Part shown: positions 54,401 to 64,000 of the stretch, piece after piece
Layout: each line of letters starts with the position of its first letter
How positions within the stretch are numbered: position 1 is the first letter of the stretch
DNA from: Closterium sp. Naga37s-1
Lineage: Eukaryota > Streptophyta > Zygnematophyceae > Desmidiales > Closteriaceae
Assembly: GCA_947471745.1 (NCBI GenBank)
Contig: CANJKZ010000960.1
Location: 1,984,001-2,048,000 of the forward strand
Direction: 5' to 3'
Length of the DNA stretch: 64,000 nt
Program-made: the position numbers and the translations under genes
The notes under the pieces: model-generated
What the model was told of the DNA's origin: nothing
What the model saw: only the letters and a program-made list of their open reading frames with translations
Databases searched by the model: none

Positions 54401-57149
54401 TTTCTGCCAAGTTTCCTGACAAGGAAACGCCACAATCAGCTTTTTTGCCTTCCCCTCCATTCCCCCTCCCTTTACCTCTCCCCTCCGCATGGAAAGGTAC
54501 TTTCGACCCAGATCCAGCAGATCTAACTCGTTCTAATCCCCCCTTTCCCCTCCCCTCCCCTCCCCTCCCCTCCCCTCCCCTCCCCTCCCCTCCCCTCCCC
54601 TCCCCTCCCCTCCCCTCCCCTCCCCTCCCCTCCCCTCCCCTCCTCCTCCGCCTCCGCCTCCTCGTCCGCGTCCCCCTTCCCTCCCTCTCTCTCCCGCCCT
54701 TTTCCCTTTGCAGCTCAGCTGCGCGGTGATGGGGGGTTTTTGAGTCGACTCAAAAATCGCCTCATCACATATGGGGGGTGTGAAAGACGATGAGATTCTC
54801 GGCTTTGTGGCGCTCACGACGGAGCGTCTCACTCACCTCCTCTTCCCTGTCCTCTCATTTCCCCTTGTCCCTCTGTTCCACTTCTCCACCCAACCCCCTC
54901 TTCCCTTCCCCTCCCCCATCCCTGTTGCTGCTCAACCGTGTGGTGATGCGGGGGGGTGAATAACAATGAGATTCTCGACTCTGTTGGTCTTACCAGAGAG
55001 CGACCCATCAACGTGAGGTTCATTGAGTTCATGCCCTTCCTTTTCCCCATTCCTTCTCCCATTTCCCTCTGCCCCCCCCCCCCTACCCAGCTCAACTGTG
55101 TGGTGATGCGGGGCGTGAACGACGACGAGATTCTCGACTTTGTGGCGCTCACCAGGGACCGACCCATCAACGTGCGGTTCATAGAGTTCATGCCCTTCGA
55201 TGGCAACGTGTGGAAGACCAAGAAGATGGTGCCTTATGCTGAGATCATGGCCCGAATTGTGAGTGCATTGTGCAAGGGGGGAAGGCAGGTGAAAAAAGGC
55301 AGCCACAGCTTGCTGAGATGATAGTGTGCCTGCTGTGAGTCTTTGGGTGGAGTGGAAAGGGGCAGGTGGGGAGTGATGTGATGCCTTTTGAGGAAATTTT
55401 TAGGATTTTTCTAGGATTTTTCGAGGAATTTTGAGCGGAGAACTATCCGACCCCTCTCCACCATCCCAACGTCCGCGCCTCTAGTTTCCCCTGCCTCTGC
55501 TATCCCTCTCCTTTCTTGGTTCCCACTCTCTTCATAGAGAACGCCATCCCGACATTGCTCGCCTCAGGGACCACCCATCGGACCCTTCCCCACCATTCCC
55601 AACACACCCTCGCCTCTCCCAACCTTTGTTCCCGTTCGTTTCCCCGCTCCCCCACTCTCTCATTTCAGAGGGAACGCCACCCCGATATTGCTCGCCTCAG
55701 GGACCACCCATCCGACACGGCAAAGAACTTCCAGGTGCCTGGATTCGCGGGCAGCGTGTCGGTAATTTCTTCCATGACCAGCCACTTCTGCTCCGGCTGT
55801 ACACGCCTTCGCCTGCTGGCCGATGGGAGCCTGAAAGTGTGTCTGTTCGGGCCGAACGAGGTGAGCACCATGACTATTGAGGTGCCTGGGTGCCTGGGTG
55901 TGAGGGCAGCGTGGCAGTGATCTCTTCCATGACCAGCCACTTCTGCTCTGGCTGTACACGCCTGCGCCTGCTGGCCGATGGGAGCCTGAGAGTGTTTTTG
56001 TTTGGGCCCAACAAGGTGAGGAATGGTATCAGAACCATCGAATCAGATTGTGCTCAAATCTAATTTGTTGTGCCACTGTGTCTGCTCCAGCTGCACATTG
56101 CACACTTGTGCGGCTTCATGGCTACTGGCTGACAGAAGGCTCAAAGGGTGCCACAAATGATGAGTCTATTTTTTAGTCGACTCAAAAATAGACGCTGCAC
56201 GCCTGTGCGCCTGTATGGCTACTGGCTGACAGAAGGCTCAAAGGGAGCCACAAGTGACGAGTCTATTCTTTAGTCGACTCAAAAATAGACGCTGCACGCC
56301 TGTGCGCCTGTATGGCTACTGGCTGACAGAAGGCTCAAAGGGTGCCACATGGGGAGGGGGAAGATGAGCATCGTACCACAAACTGGTGTTCCCTTGTTCT
56401 CGTTTTCGCGTCCTCACGTTCTTGCACTTGCATCCTTTGCTTTAAGCCTTCTGCACGCACGCAGCTCACTGAGCTATGTCTGGATCTTGCACTTGCATCC
56501 TTTGCTTTAAGCCTACTGCACGCACGCAGCTCACTGAGCTATGTCTGGATCTTGCATTTGCATCCTTCTCGTGCGCCCACAAAGTGGTGCACGCGTACTC
56601 TTGCATTCTCGTACTCTCCATTCTCATGCGCTCCATTCTCATGCGCCAAATGCTATCGTGATCCCTCTCCTCCCTCTGCATTTCCTCCCTTGCACATATT
56701 TTCCCCCCTCTACCTTCGACTTTGCTCTTCCACTGTTGTTAATTCCGTTCATTCCGGGCAGGTGAGTCTGAGGGATGCGTTGAGGCAGGGAGTAACTCGA
56801 GAGGAGCTCCTCTCTCTCATCTCTGCTGCGGTATGTCACAACCCCGTGTGCTTGGTGCAATGCTGTGTGAGTGTACAGTGTGGTGTGAGTGCCTTTTCTT
56901 TATACTTGCAACGAACCGCTAGTGGCGGCTTTTTCTGCTTGGCTAAATGTAGTTGTGTTGCGTACCTTTGAACAGGGGTGTATTGGATAATGTTACACAG
57001 TCCCACAAACGTCATTCTTATATTTCTTGCATTCTCCCTGTTCCAACCGTCTGTCAACCCAACAGGTCAAGCGGAAGAAGGCTGCTCATGCGGGTATGCT
57101 AGAGATTGCTAGAACACACAATAGACCGATGATAACCATTGGTGGGTAG
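45408..57149 (+). CDS. CNX2: GTP 3',8-cyclase (MoaA/CNX2), molybdenum cofactor synthesis, 7 exons
   Basis: This radical-SAM enzyme turns GTP into the precursor of cyclic pyranopterin monophosphate, in plants inside mitochondria. Exons: 45408-46444, 47057-47199, 53756-53961, 55091-55258, 55669-55860, 56762-56830, 57066-57149. They total 1899 nt in frame (632 codons plus stop). Key motifs are the SAM cluster [29 protein letters not shown] with [29 protein letters not shown], the second cluster [20 protein letters not shown] and the C-terminal double Gly TIGG. The first 300 residues are a low-complexity extension that should include the targeting peptide. A copia element (47804-53558) lies between exons 2 and 3, inside an upstream copy of exon 3. 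The intact exon 3 follows it, so the intron would be about 6.6 kb. Confidence 0.95.
46613..46881 (+). repeat. Two copies of the CNX2 exon 1 end with donor
   Basis: The radical-SAM cluster segment ([20 protein letters not shown]) is repeated at 46613-46704. A shorter piece ([18 protein letters not shown]) lies at about 46816-46881. Both keep the GTGAGT donor of exon 1 (46445). Confidence 0.9.
47247..47615 (+). repeat. Copies of the CNX2 exon 2 end with donor
   Basis: [18 protein letters not shown] and the LPG donor edge recur at about 47247-47342 and 47397-47482, with a fragment at about 47583-47615. The copies carry substitutions and small insertions; the used exon is 47057-47199. Confidence 0.85.
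47804..48061 (+). repeat. 5' LTR of copia B
   Basis: This 258-bp repeat has a palindromic GGTTGGGATT-type core and is followed directly by TGGTATCGAGCT (primer site). It is nearly identical to 53301-53558. As the 5' LTR it should contain the element's promoter. Confidence 0.95.
48339..48600 (+). repeat. Tandem repeats in the copia B leader
   Basis: About a dozen copies of a 20-24 bp unit built on CGGCGCAGCGGAACAGGTT, alternating with TTTTCAGC or CCAG, lie between primer site and gag. They probably vary in number between copies of the family. Confidence 0.9.
48756..49526 (+). mobile_element. gag region of copia B
   Basis: Copia-type gag (UBN2/DUF4219-like) starting [20 protein letters not shown]. 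It has [19 protein letters not shown], the [15 protein letters not shown] motif and [20 protein letters not shown], and would encode the particle protein. Confidence 0.85.
49669..53278 (+). mobile_element. pol region of copia B (protease, integrase, RT, RNase H)
   Basis: In order: protease [11 protein letters not shown] (about 49835), GAG_pre-integrase [12 protein letters not shown] (about 50260) and the integrase core [27 protein letters not shown] and [12 protein letters not shown] Pro-rich spacer follows (about 51150-51560). Then come reverse transcriptase with [11 protein letters not shown] and [10 protein letters not shown] (about 52310), and RNase H with YSDSSYADV and [11 protein letters not shown]. 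The order is copia-specific. Confidence 0.92.
53301..53558 (+). repeat. 3' LTR of copia B
   Basis: The partner of 47804-48061, with about two substitutions. It is preceded by the polypurine tract CTAGGGGGTG and followed by the GGGCT target duplication. Confidence 0.95.
54073..54370 (+). repeat. Two copies of the CNX2 exon 3 end
   Basis: [20 protein letters not shown] to LGFKPLK is repeated at about 54073-54200 (GTGAGA donor kept) and 54246-54370 (donor changed to GC). Both lie downstream of the used exon. Confidence 0.88.
54537..54640. repeat. (TCCCC)n tract in CNX2 intron
   Basis: About twenty TCCCC units precede a copied exon-4 acceptor region. Confidence 0.95.
54713..55040 (+). repeat. 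Two copies of CNX2 exon 4 start
   Basis: The exon-4 start is repeated at about 54713-54830, split by a palindrome insertion after CAVMG. It is repeated again at about 54926-55040, reaching VRFIEFMPF. The used exon is 55091-55258. Confidence 0.85.
54737..54756. repeat. 20-bp perfect palindrome centred on GTCGAC
   Basis: TTTTTGAGTC and its complement form a perfect palindrome inside a copied CNX2 exon 4. Flanking TGATG-type arms extend it as an imperfect hairpin, and TGGGGGGT occurs on both sides. Confidence 0.92.
55536..56014 (+). repeat. Copies of CNX2 exon 5 start and end
   Basis: A copy of the exon-5 start (ENAIPTLLA frame, acceptor changed) lies at about 55536-55600. A copy of its second half ([20 protein letters not shown], donor kept) lies at about 55875-56014. 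The used exon is 55669-55860. Confidence 0.85.
56164..56290. repeat. Two 30-bp hairpins centred on GTCGAC in a 97-bp tandem duplication
   Basis: Bases 56164-56193 and 56261-56290 both read GTCTATT, then an A/T arm, AGTCGACT and a complementary arm ending ATAGAC. They have one or two mismatched pairs. The intervening and following DNA (CTGCACGCCTGTGCGCCTG and onward) is also duplicated, so the hairpin was copied with its flank. Confidence 0.9.
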
Positions 57150-57580
57150 GGTGACATGAACGCTGGTTGATTGTGATTCTAACGTCACGTGAATGGTGCA
57201 TCAATTCATGGTGGTACCGTATTCTCCCTGGTTTTTGTGGGATTACTACCGTATACGGTGAGACATGTACGGTACTACTGTACCGCAGTAGTACGAACAT
57301 TTGATTGAGCTGTGACGTGAAGTTTGATATGATAGAACCATGGATCGAAGGTACTGGTAAAACTCTTGTGACAAGGCATCACCCGTAATGTGCCGGAATC
57401 CTTGTACTCTAAGTATGTCTGTACCATTGAGCTGAATGCACTTGCATTCCTGCCTTCAAAATTCGTGCCACAATCAATTGTAACGCTCTGTACCAAATTA
57501 CACTCAAGATCGAAAACTATCGGTTGTAGAGGACGTAACGTAAAGGATGAAGACAATGTAACGCTGTTACGAGTGCAATT
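57150..57580. other. CNX2 3' flank
   Basis: A 430-bp region between the CNX2 stop and the LTR of copia C. It contains two CCGTAT words near 57217-57262 that resemble a transposon end but form no clear inverted repeat. It should hold the CNX2 polyadenylation site; I see nothing else. Confidence 0.4.
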
Positions 57581-58025
57581 TGTTGGAAACAATAACTTCA
57601 ACGCTTCTGAAGTATCTAACTACCGACACGAAACGAAGCAGACTACAGTGAAGCAACACGAGTCAACAAAAGCAACCGCTGGAGGTTACGCGAAGGTCAA
57701 AGGTCACTGACCTTTGACTTGACGAAAACTACAGTGCGACAGCAAGGACACATAACTGACTCGTTACTGAGCAGTTACCCGAGTCGACACAGTATCGAAC
57801 CGCAACAGCAAAAACAGTTAAAGTAGAACTTTTCATATTCCTTGTAATCATATAAAAGTTTGTATATCTTTGTTATTGTTCTCACATACTAGTACAAGGT
57901 GGTTCAAGCAACTCTGATATTACAACGCTTCCGCAATTACAAGTTGATAACTGTTAGCAACATATCCGTACTTCAGCACTTGACCTTAGCCTTGAAAAAT
58001 CCTAAGGGCCTTTTTCAGCCCAACA
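57581..58025 (+). repeat. 5' LTR of copia C
   Basis: A 445-bp A/T-rich repeat with TGTTGG/CCAACA ends, followed directly by the primer-binding site TGGTATGAGAGCTGGCA. The start was chosen from the inverted ends because the partner LTR is not in the window. Confidence 0.75.
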
Positions 58026-58083
58026 TGGTATGAGAGCTGGCAGGGCAAGATCATTTTCTTAAATACCTACAACAACGCAAGAC

Positions 58084-59259
58084 ATGGCAACACAGAAGGA
58101 GAGGAGCTCCTCCAACGGATCTCTCGATACTACTCCTACTCCACCTCCAGCCTCTGGCCTACAGACAGAAGAAGGCACGGCTACAAGACCAGCTGCTGAG
58201 TCAACGGAAACTCCCGGGAACCAAGCAGCAAGCTTCGACCCAAGTATGATGGAGATTTTTTTCTCCTTTATGTCCTTCTACGAGCAACACCAGCAAGCAG
58301 CCCCTGCACAATCAAACAACAGCGACAACAACAACAGAGCAACACCGATGAGCCTCGACGGTTCATCCTATGCGCGTGGAAATCAACAACAACCCACCTT
58401 TGCCCCGTACGAGCCTCAACGCGGCTCCACCAGTTTCGCGCCGCAACCGCAGTCTTCACCTGGACAAGAAAGGACACTGGACGCGCTTCAGGTGCAATCG
58501 CAATTAGTACACGTTCTAAAAATACAAACGTCAACGCCTTTCGATGGAAAGGATTTTTATACCTGGTCATTTGAATTTGAGCTGATGATGGAGGGCGTGC
58601 AAATTCTCGGATTCTTCGACGGGTCCCTGCCATATCCAGCACACGGGACACAGTACGACAAGCAGCAGTATACGTATCAGTCGCTGATGGCGTGCACGAT
58701 ACTCCTTCGAAATTTAACGCCAAACGAGCAGCAGAACATTCGGTCTTATCGAGGATACGGCAACTCCGCCGAGCTGGCATACGACCACCTGAAGAGCCTG
58801 TATCAAGCAACAGACAGTGTTAATCAGAGTCGTCTCATGGCACAGTTGACAACAGTGGAAATGAAACCCGGCGAAAAGGGAATGGCTTATATTAGCCGTT
58901 GTCGCGGACTGCGCGACAGGCTCCTTCGATGCGGGGGATCAATATCCGAAGAAGCTTTTGTAACGGTCATCATCGCTGGCCTTGATCCTCATTGGCGCTC
59001 CACTCGAGCACTCCTTCGAGCTCACGGGAAGATCTCCGAAGCAGCACTCTGCGCCGAAATTCACGCTGAACAGCAGGATATGGACCTGCACGAAGAACGA
59101 CACAAGAAGAAAACGTCAGTACCAGAATTCGCATTCCACACTCAACGACGCTACAACAACAATCGACAAAGCAACCGACAGACTCAACACTACGTCCCAC
59201 CGTTTTGTCACCTCTGCAAGACGTATGGACATCCTCGCACACACTGCCCGAATCAGCAG
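58084..59259 (+). mobile_element. gag region of copia C
   Basis: A Gln/Asn/Pro-rich N-terminus is followed by the copia gag core (FDGKDFYTWSFEFELMM, LAYDHLKSLYQ, RLMAQLTTVEMKPGE). It ends in a CCHC zinc knuckle, CHLCKTYGHPRTHC, just before the insertion point of element D. Confidence 0.88.
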
Positions 59260-59264
59260 TAGTC

Positions 59265-59877
59265 TGTCAGAATGTTATGTTTGTCTAGCCTGCAGTGGGG
59301 TACTCAATAGTGAGTACATCCCAATTTAGGGTTTGCTATATGTACTCAACTGCCTGCTAGTGAAAATCCCTCTTCTTTGTTTCATTCATTCGTTCCATAT
59401 TCTAACATGGAATCAGAGCAGGTCGACCCTCACGGGTCGATCCAGTGCATGGGCCCACCGTTAGCTTCTGCTGCTGCTGCTGCTGCCCTGCCTATCGCGC
59501 GCCTCGGGCGCGCGCTGTTTTCCTGCCTGCCGCGCGCTCATGGCGCGCGGCACTTTTTCTTCCCGCCGCGCGCTCTGGGCGCGCGGCGGTTTTCTGCCCG
59601 TCGCGCCGCCCTGCTGGGCGCGTGGCGGTTTTCTGCGCCCCCGGGGACCTGCGCGTCGCCCCCCCCGTAGCCCGGCGCGGCGCCCTGGGGGGCCACGCGT
59701 CGCCCCCCGCCGTCGCCCGTCGCGGCGACCTAGGGGGCTGCGCGTCGCCCCCCCCATAGCCCGTCGCGGCGCCCTGGGGGGCCACGCGTCGCCCCCCCCC
59801 CCCCCGTCGCCCGTCGCGGCGACCTGGGGGGCCGCGCGTCGCCCCCCCCATAGCCCGTCGCGGCGCCCTGGGGGGCC

Positions 59878-59913
<36 letters not shown>

Positions 59914-60906
59914 TCGCCCGTCGCGGCGCCCTGGGGGGGCGCGCGTCGCCCCCCTCCCCCCCCGTCGCCCGTCGAGGCGACCTGGGGGGCCGCGCGTCGC
60001 CCCCCCCCCCCCCCCCGTCGCCCGTCGAGGCGGCCTGGGGGGCCGCGCGTCGGCCCCTTCCGTCCTTCGTTGCGGCCCTGCCCTGCAGCCGCCCTGTCGC
60101 GGCCCTGCCCTGCTGCCGCCCCGGTCGCGGCCCTGCCTTCGCCTTTCGTCGCGGCCCTGCCCTGCTGCCGCCCCCGTTGCGGCCCTGCCCTGTGTTGGGG
60201 TTTGGGGGTGGCGAGTATGGGGTGATGAGTGTGTGCGGCCTCCCCTGCTCCTCCTCCTCCTCCGTCTCCCACTGCTGCAGCTGCCGCTGAGGGGGGTGGG
60301 TGTGTGGGAGCCGACGGAGTGGTACTAGGGGGTGGCGTGTGAGCAATGCTAGAGGTGCCGCAGGGGGTATGTGAAAGGGGGGTGAGACAGTTAGAGGGAG
60401 GTTGGGCGGAGGCAGCCGTCGTGTCGCTAGCAGCGCCAGTAGTCCGGAGGCTACAATCTCCGGTAGCCCAGCGAGCCTGCTGCGCCAGTCGCCCGTGGGT
60501 CCGTTGCTCCTGCCGCTCAGAGTTAGCCGCGGAGCCAGTTACTCCAGTAGTCCGGAGGCTACAATCTCCGATAGCCACAGTGCGCGCCGCTCCTGTTGCC
60601 CGTGTTTCTGCAGCTTCACCCGTCGTCTCCTATCTCCACTCCTCTCACAGTCCCTCCTCCTCCGCACTTACCGTCTGTGACTGCCTCTAGCTTTGCTTAT
60701 ATTTGTGAACTATTGCTCTGCTTGCTTGTTGTGCTGATTACACCCCACTTTGGCTATGGGGGTGTGTCAGAATGTTATGTTTGTCTAGCCTGCAGTGGGG
60801 TACTCAATAGTGAGTACAGCCCAATTTAGGGTTTGCTATATGTACTCAACTGCCTGCTAGTGAAAACCCTCTTCTTTGTTTCATTCATTCGTTCCATATT
60901 CTAACA
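59265..60906 (+). mobile_element. Non-autonomous LTR element D, no coding capacity, inserted in copia C
   Basis: LTRs of 143 and 142 bp (59265-59407 and 60765-60906) begin TGTCAGAATG and end TTCTAACA. They differ at about two or three positions, so the element is young. TAGTC is duplicated on both sides (59260-59264 and 60907-60911). The primer site TGGAATCAGAGCAGGT follows the first LTR and the polypurine tract CTATGGGGGTG precedes the second. The 1.36 kb interior is GC-rich repeats (CGTCGCGGCGCCCTGG type, a C-run near 59880-59912) plus an internal doubling of a 'gtagtccggaggctacaatc' word near 60440-60560. No gag or pol is present. It looks whole for an element of this kind. Confidence 0.93.
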
Positions 60907-60984
60907 TAGTCGACAACGCCGCAACGACAACTTCGGCCTTCAAGCAGTCAAGTAGCCTCAACGCAGGCACATCCCACCAGTCAA

Positions 60985-63900
60985 GTGCAGTCTTCAACAT
61001 CTTCAACGACAAAACCTGCACAAGGAACAAGAAACATCGTGAGCTGCATGAAAAAAACGACGGACTCCTGCATCACCGGATCACCACCCCACTACTCACC
61101 AGAACAACAGCTCGATGAAAGGACTCCTCGCCGCGAATCACTGGAGCCCAACCCGACGTATGCAGCCATCGCCCAGAGCGAGCCGTCCGGTCAAGACACT
61201 TGGTTCTTGGACAGTTGCTGCGGACAGCACATGTGTTCCTCGAGTCGCTTCGTTCAACAAGAACATCAACTTCAGCGTGAAGTCGTCATCACCGTGGCCA
61301 ACAACCAGAATCTGCACACACGACAACAAGGGATAGTACAACTTCAGTCTCGAGAAACTAACGTCATTTTACTAATGTCTAAAGTTTTGATTGCAGAAGG
61401 ACTCGGCTACAACTTACTCAGCGTCAGCCAACTGATGGCGAAAGGCATCCATCTCGAAGCGGATAGTACCACTCAGGAGTTCAAGCTATTTCACGGAAAA
61501 GGCGGACTTTACATCGGCAAGGCAGTCTTGAAGAACAACGTCTTCGTTCTTGATTTCGTCCCGGACCAGGGTACCACCGACAGCGACGCAATCGTCAACT
61601 TCACCTCTTGGACACATCCACCCGACCTCGATCCCAACTTCAGTCCTGGCGGATTTTGGTATTCACATACCATACTTGAAGCAGAAAGAACACGGGCATT
61701 AGCAGCAATTCGGCAAGAAGGAACAACATCGACAGCAGCAGAGACACCATCGGCAAAAACAGCAACACTTACAGCACCAATAGCGAGCTCTTCCACGGCA
61801 CCAACCTTCATCGACGACACCCCACCGACTCCTGCACAGCAGCTAACTCCCACTCCACGAGAGGTTCACAGAAGCGTCAACTTCACCGCAGGCTTTTACT
61901 CCAACTCCGACCTATACAGGTGCTCACCAAGACATCGTGCGAGCGAATCCCTGTGGCACGAAAGACTGGGTCATCCAAGCAACACCACGTTAAATAATAC
62001 AATCAAGGCAGCAGTACTCGACAAAGATTCACTTCTTCTACCCGATGGCAGAGAACTCCAACGAGTCCAAGGAACATGCTTTACCTGTCCCGAAGCCGAC
62101 TTACCGCATCAACCGTTCGTCTCTCACCACAATCCAAGCGCGCCAGCCTACGCACCACTCGAGAAAGTATACAGCGACATCCTGTATACTCGCGAACAAG
62201 AACAAGGAGCATATAATTACGTGATTACTTTCATCGACGCCGCCACCCGTTACGTCTGGCTTCTTAATCTTCCAAGTCGCGACATGGCCTTCGAAGCCTT
62301 CGTTGCCTGGCTACCTCTGGCAGAACGAGAATCAGGAGCAAAGCTGAAAAGCTTCCAGTCAAACGGAGGAGGGGAATATCAGTCCCAAAGATTCAAGCAG
62401 TACCTCGCCGAACGAGGCATCAAGCGACTCATCGCGCTTCCCTACGCACATCAACAGCAAGGCGTGGCAAAACGGATGAACAGAACTCTCCAGAACACCA
62501 TGCTCAAATTGTTGCGTGGCATGCGACTGCCCAATCACCAGTGGCCTGAGGCGATGGACCACGCTGTCATGCTGCACAACTTGCTCTCGTCGTCATCACT
62601 TCCAAACAACGCATCACCGCACCTGCTGTGGATAGGAAAACTGGGCAACACAAAAATGTTACGAGTTTTCGGGTGCATGGTACAGTACCGCCCGCACACT
62701 GCAAGAGCCGGAAGATTTTCTCAACGCGCACAGTGGGGACTACACCTGGGCATCGAAAAGCATTAAAACGCATGGAAGATTTTTTACGTCCACTCGAAGG
62801 AAACAGTAGCAGCACGTGATGTCGTATTCTACGAGCGACTCACACTTCAAACGTACCTGGACAACCTGGCAGCAAATCGAGACCCCACGGGCGGCTTCCG
62901 TGGCAACCGAGCCTTTGCCTCAGCAGCAGACGAAGCTGACTGGGACGAGCAAAACGTGGACAACGCATCCGAGGAAGTAGAACCACTCCCATACTGCTCA
63001 GTGCCCATCTCGATGGATGACGAAAACCCTCGCGAAAGTGTCAACGTCGAAACTTACTTCGACTTCGTTGACACCGGTTACGTTACACCCCAACCGGTCA
63101 ACACCAACATCTCCGAACGCATAGGACCGAATTTCTTACCAGACCCTGAAGCAGGAGACGAAGCAGCTTATCCAGAGGACACAAATCTCCCCCACTACAC
63201 ACAGAGTGGCCTGCAGATACTGGGACTCGTCACCGCTGTCCACGGAGCAGCACCACCTAAGGAGCCTGCCACCATTCAGCAGGCTCTGGGGGGGGAACAC
63301 AGGGAAAAATGGCGCGAGGCCATGGACAGAGAGTTAAAGGCGCTGCAAGAACGCAACACATGGAAAGTCGTACCTATCGAAGTGGCACGCAACAAGACCA
63401 TCCTCACGGGAAAATGGGTTTTCCGCGTGAAAACAAAAGCCGACGGAACAATCGACAAATTCAAAGCACGCTGGGTTGTGCGTGGCTTCGACCAAGAGCA
63501 AGGGCGAGACTTCACAGAAACATTCGCCCCAGTAAGCCGACATACCTCACTGCGGATTCTCCTCGCAATAGCCGCCATGAACCGAAAGAAGCTTCGGCAA
63601 ATCGATGTCGCCAACGCCTTCCTCTACGCCCCCGTCGATGTTGAGATTTTCGTCGAACTCCCGCACGGGTCCAACGCAGGCCCAAACCAAGCCTGTCAGC
63701 TGGAGAAATCGCTGTACGGGATCAAGCAAGCCCCGAGATTGTGGCAGCAGCACCTTCACGCTCGCCTAATCCGCATCGGATTCCTTCAACTACCGCACGA
63801 CCAAGGGATGTATCGACTGACGAAGGGCACCGACTACATTCTACTCATCGTCTACGTCGACGACCTCCTTTACATAGGCTCCACCAACGCCATAATGACA

Positions 63901-64000
63901 TGGTTTGAAGGGGAGCTGCAGAGGTATCTCACTCTCACCGTCGCAACTACCGTGACACAGTACCTGGGACTGAACATCCAAGACGGCGACAATGCAATCT
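60985..64000 (+). mobile_element. pol region of copia C (protease, integrase, partial RT)
   Basis: Protease-like WFLDSCCGQHMC (about 61200), GAG_pre-integrase LWHERLGHPSNTT (about 61950), and an integrase core with YSDILYT, FIDAATRYV, SNGGGEYQS and HQQQGVAKRMNR. Then comes the reverse transcriptase start with KARWVVRGFDQEQGRDF (about 63470) and YVDDLLYIGS (about 63850). The region continues past the window edge. Confidence 0.88.

Larger units (their letters stand above)
57581..64000 (+). mobile_element. Ty1/copia LTR retrotransposon C, runs off the window
   Basis: The 5' LTR (57581-58025) begins TGTTGG and ends CCAACA and is followed by primer site TGGTATGAGAGC. Next come gag with a zinc knuckle, protease, integrase and the first part of reverse transcriptase up to the window edge. 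The 3' LTR is outside. A non-autonomous element (59265-60906) is inserted between gag and protease. Apart from that insertion it shows about one or two breaks. Its proteins differ strongly from those of A and B, so it is a separate copia lineage. Age cannot be judged without the second LTR. Confidence 0.9.

Noticed and set aside
57217-57262. CCGTAT words as the end of another MITE
   Set aside because: No paired inverted terminus or TA-flanked partner could be found nearby.

Overview
The window looks like nuclear DNA of a green plant-lineage organism. Five host genes are densely spliced with GT-AG introns, and four are recognisably plant or algal: zeaxanthin epoxidase with a C-terminal FHA domain, plastid glutamyl-tRNA reductase, choline/ethanolamine kinase, and the MoaA/CNX2 molybdenum-cofactor enzyme. 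A fifth is probably the AP-5 beta subunit. Heavy Ty1/copia load and many simple repeats in introns suggest a large, repeat-rich genome such as a streptophyte alga or bryophyte. That placement is inference.

Layout. 1-8427 is a nest of mobile elements: a terminal-repeat retrotransposon in miniature (TRIM, 564-908) sits in a pogo-like DNA transposon (1-1709). The transposon in turn lies against the 3' end of an old minus-strand copia element (1710-8427). 8564-19314 (minus) is a large AP5B1-like gene. A 1.1 kb divergent spacer separates it from an unrecognised membrane-protein gene (20381-24975, plus). Zeaxanthin epoxidase follows (26523-36244, plus, 15 exons, 697 codons), convergent with glutamyl-tRNA reductase (36995-38848, minus, 3 exons). 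Choline kinase (39713-43879, minus, 7 exons) is divergent from CNX2 (45408-57149, plus, 7 exons). CNX2 contains a young copia element (47804-53558). The right end (57581-64000) is a third copia element that carries a non-autonomous LTR element (59265-60906) and runs off the window.

Two patterns cut across the genes. First, introns of every long-intron gene hold partial, diverged copies of the neighbouring exon, usually keeping one splice junction ('decoy exons'). The compact glutamyl-tRNA reductase gene has none. The young copia element in CNX2 landed in such a copy, so a full-length CNX2 can still be read from the intact exon downstream. Second, a short A/T-armed palindrome centred on GTCGAC (or GGCGCC) recurs at dispersed sites, often inside decoy exons. 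In zeaxanthin epoxidase it has been amplified 22-fold as a 32-bp array.

The genes do not form one pathway. Zeaxanthin epoxidase and glutamyl-tRNA reductase are both plastid pigment enzymes and are neighbours, which may be chance. No RNA genes or CRISPR arrays were found.
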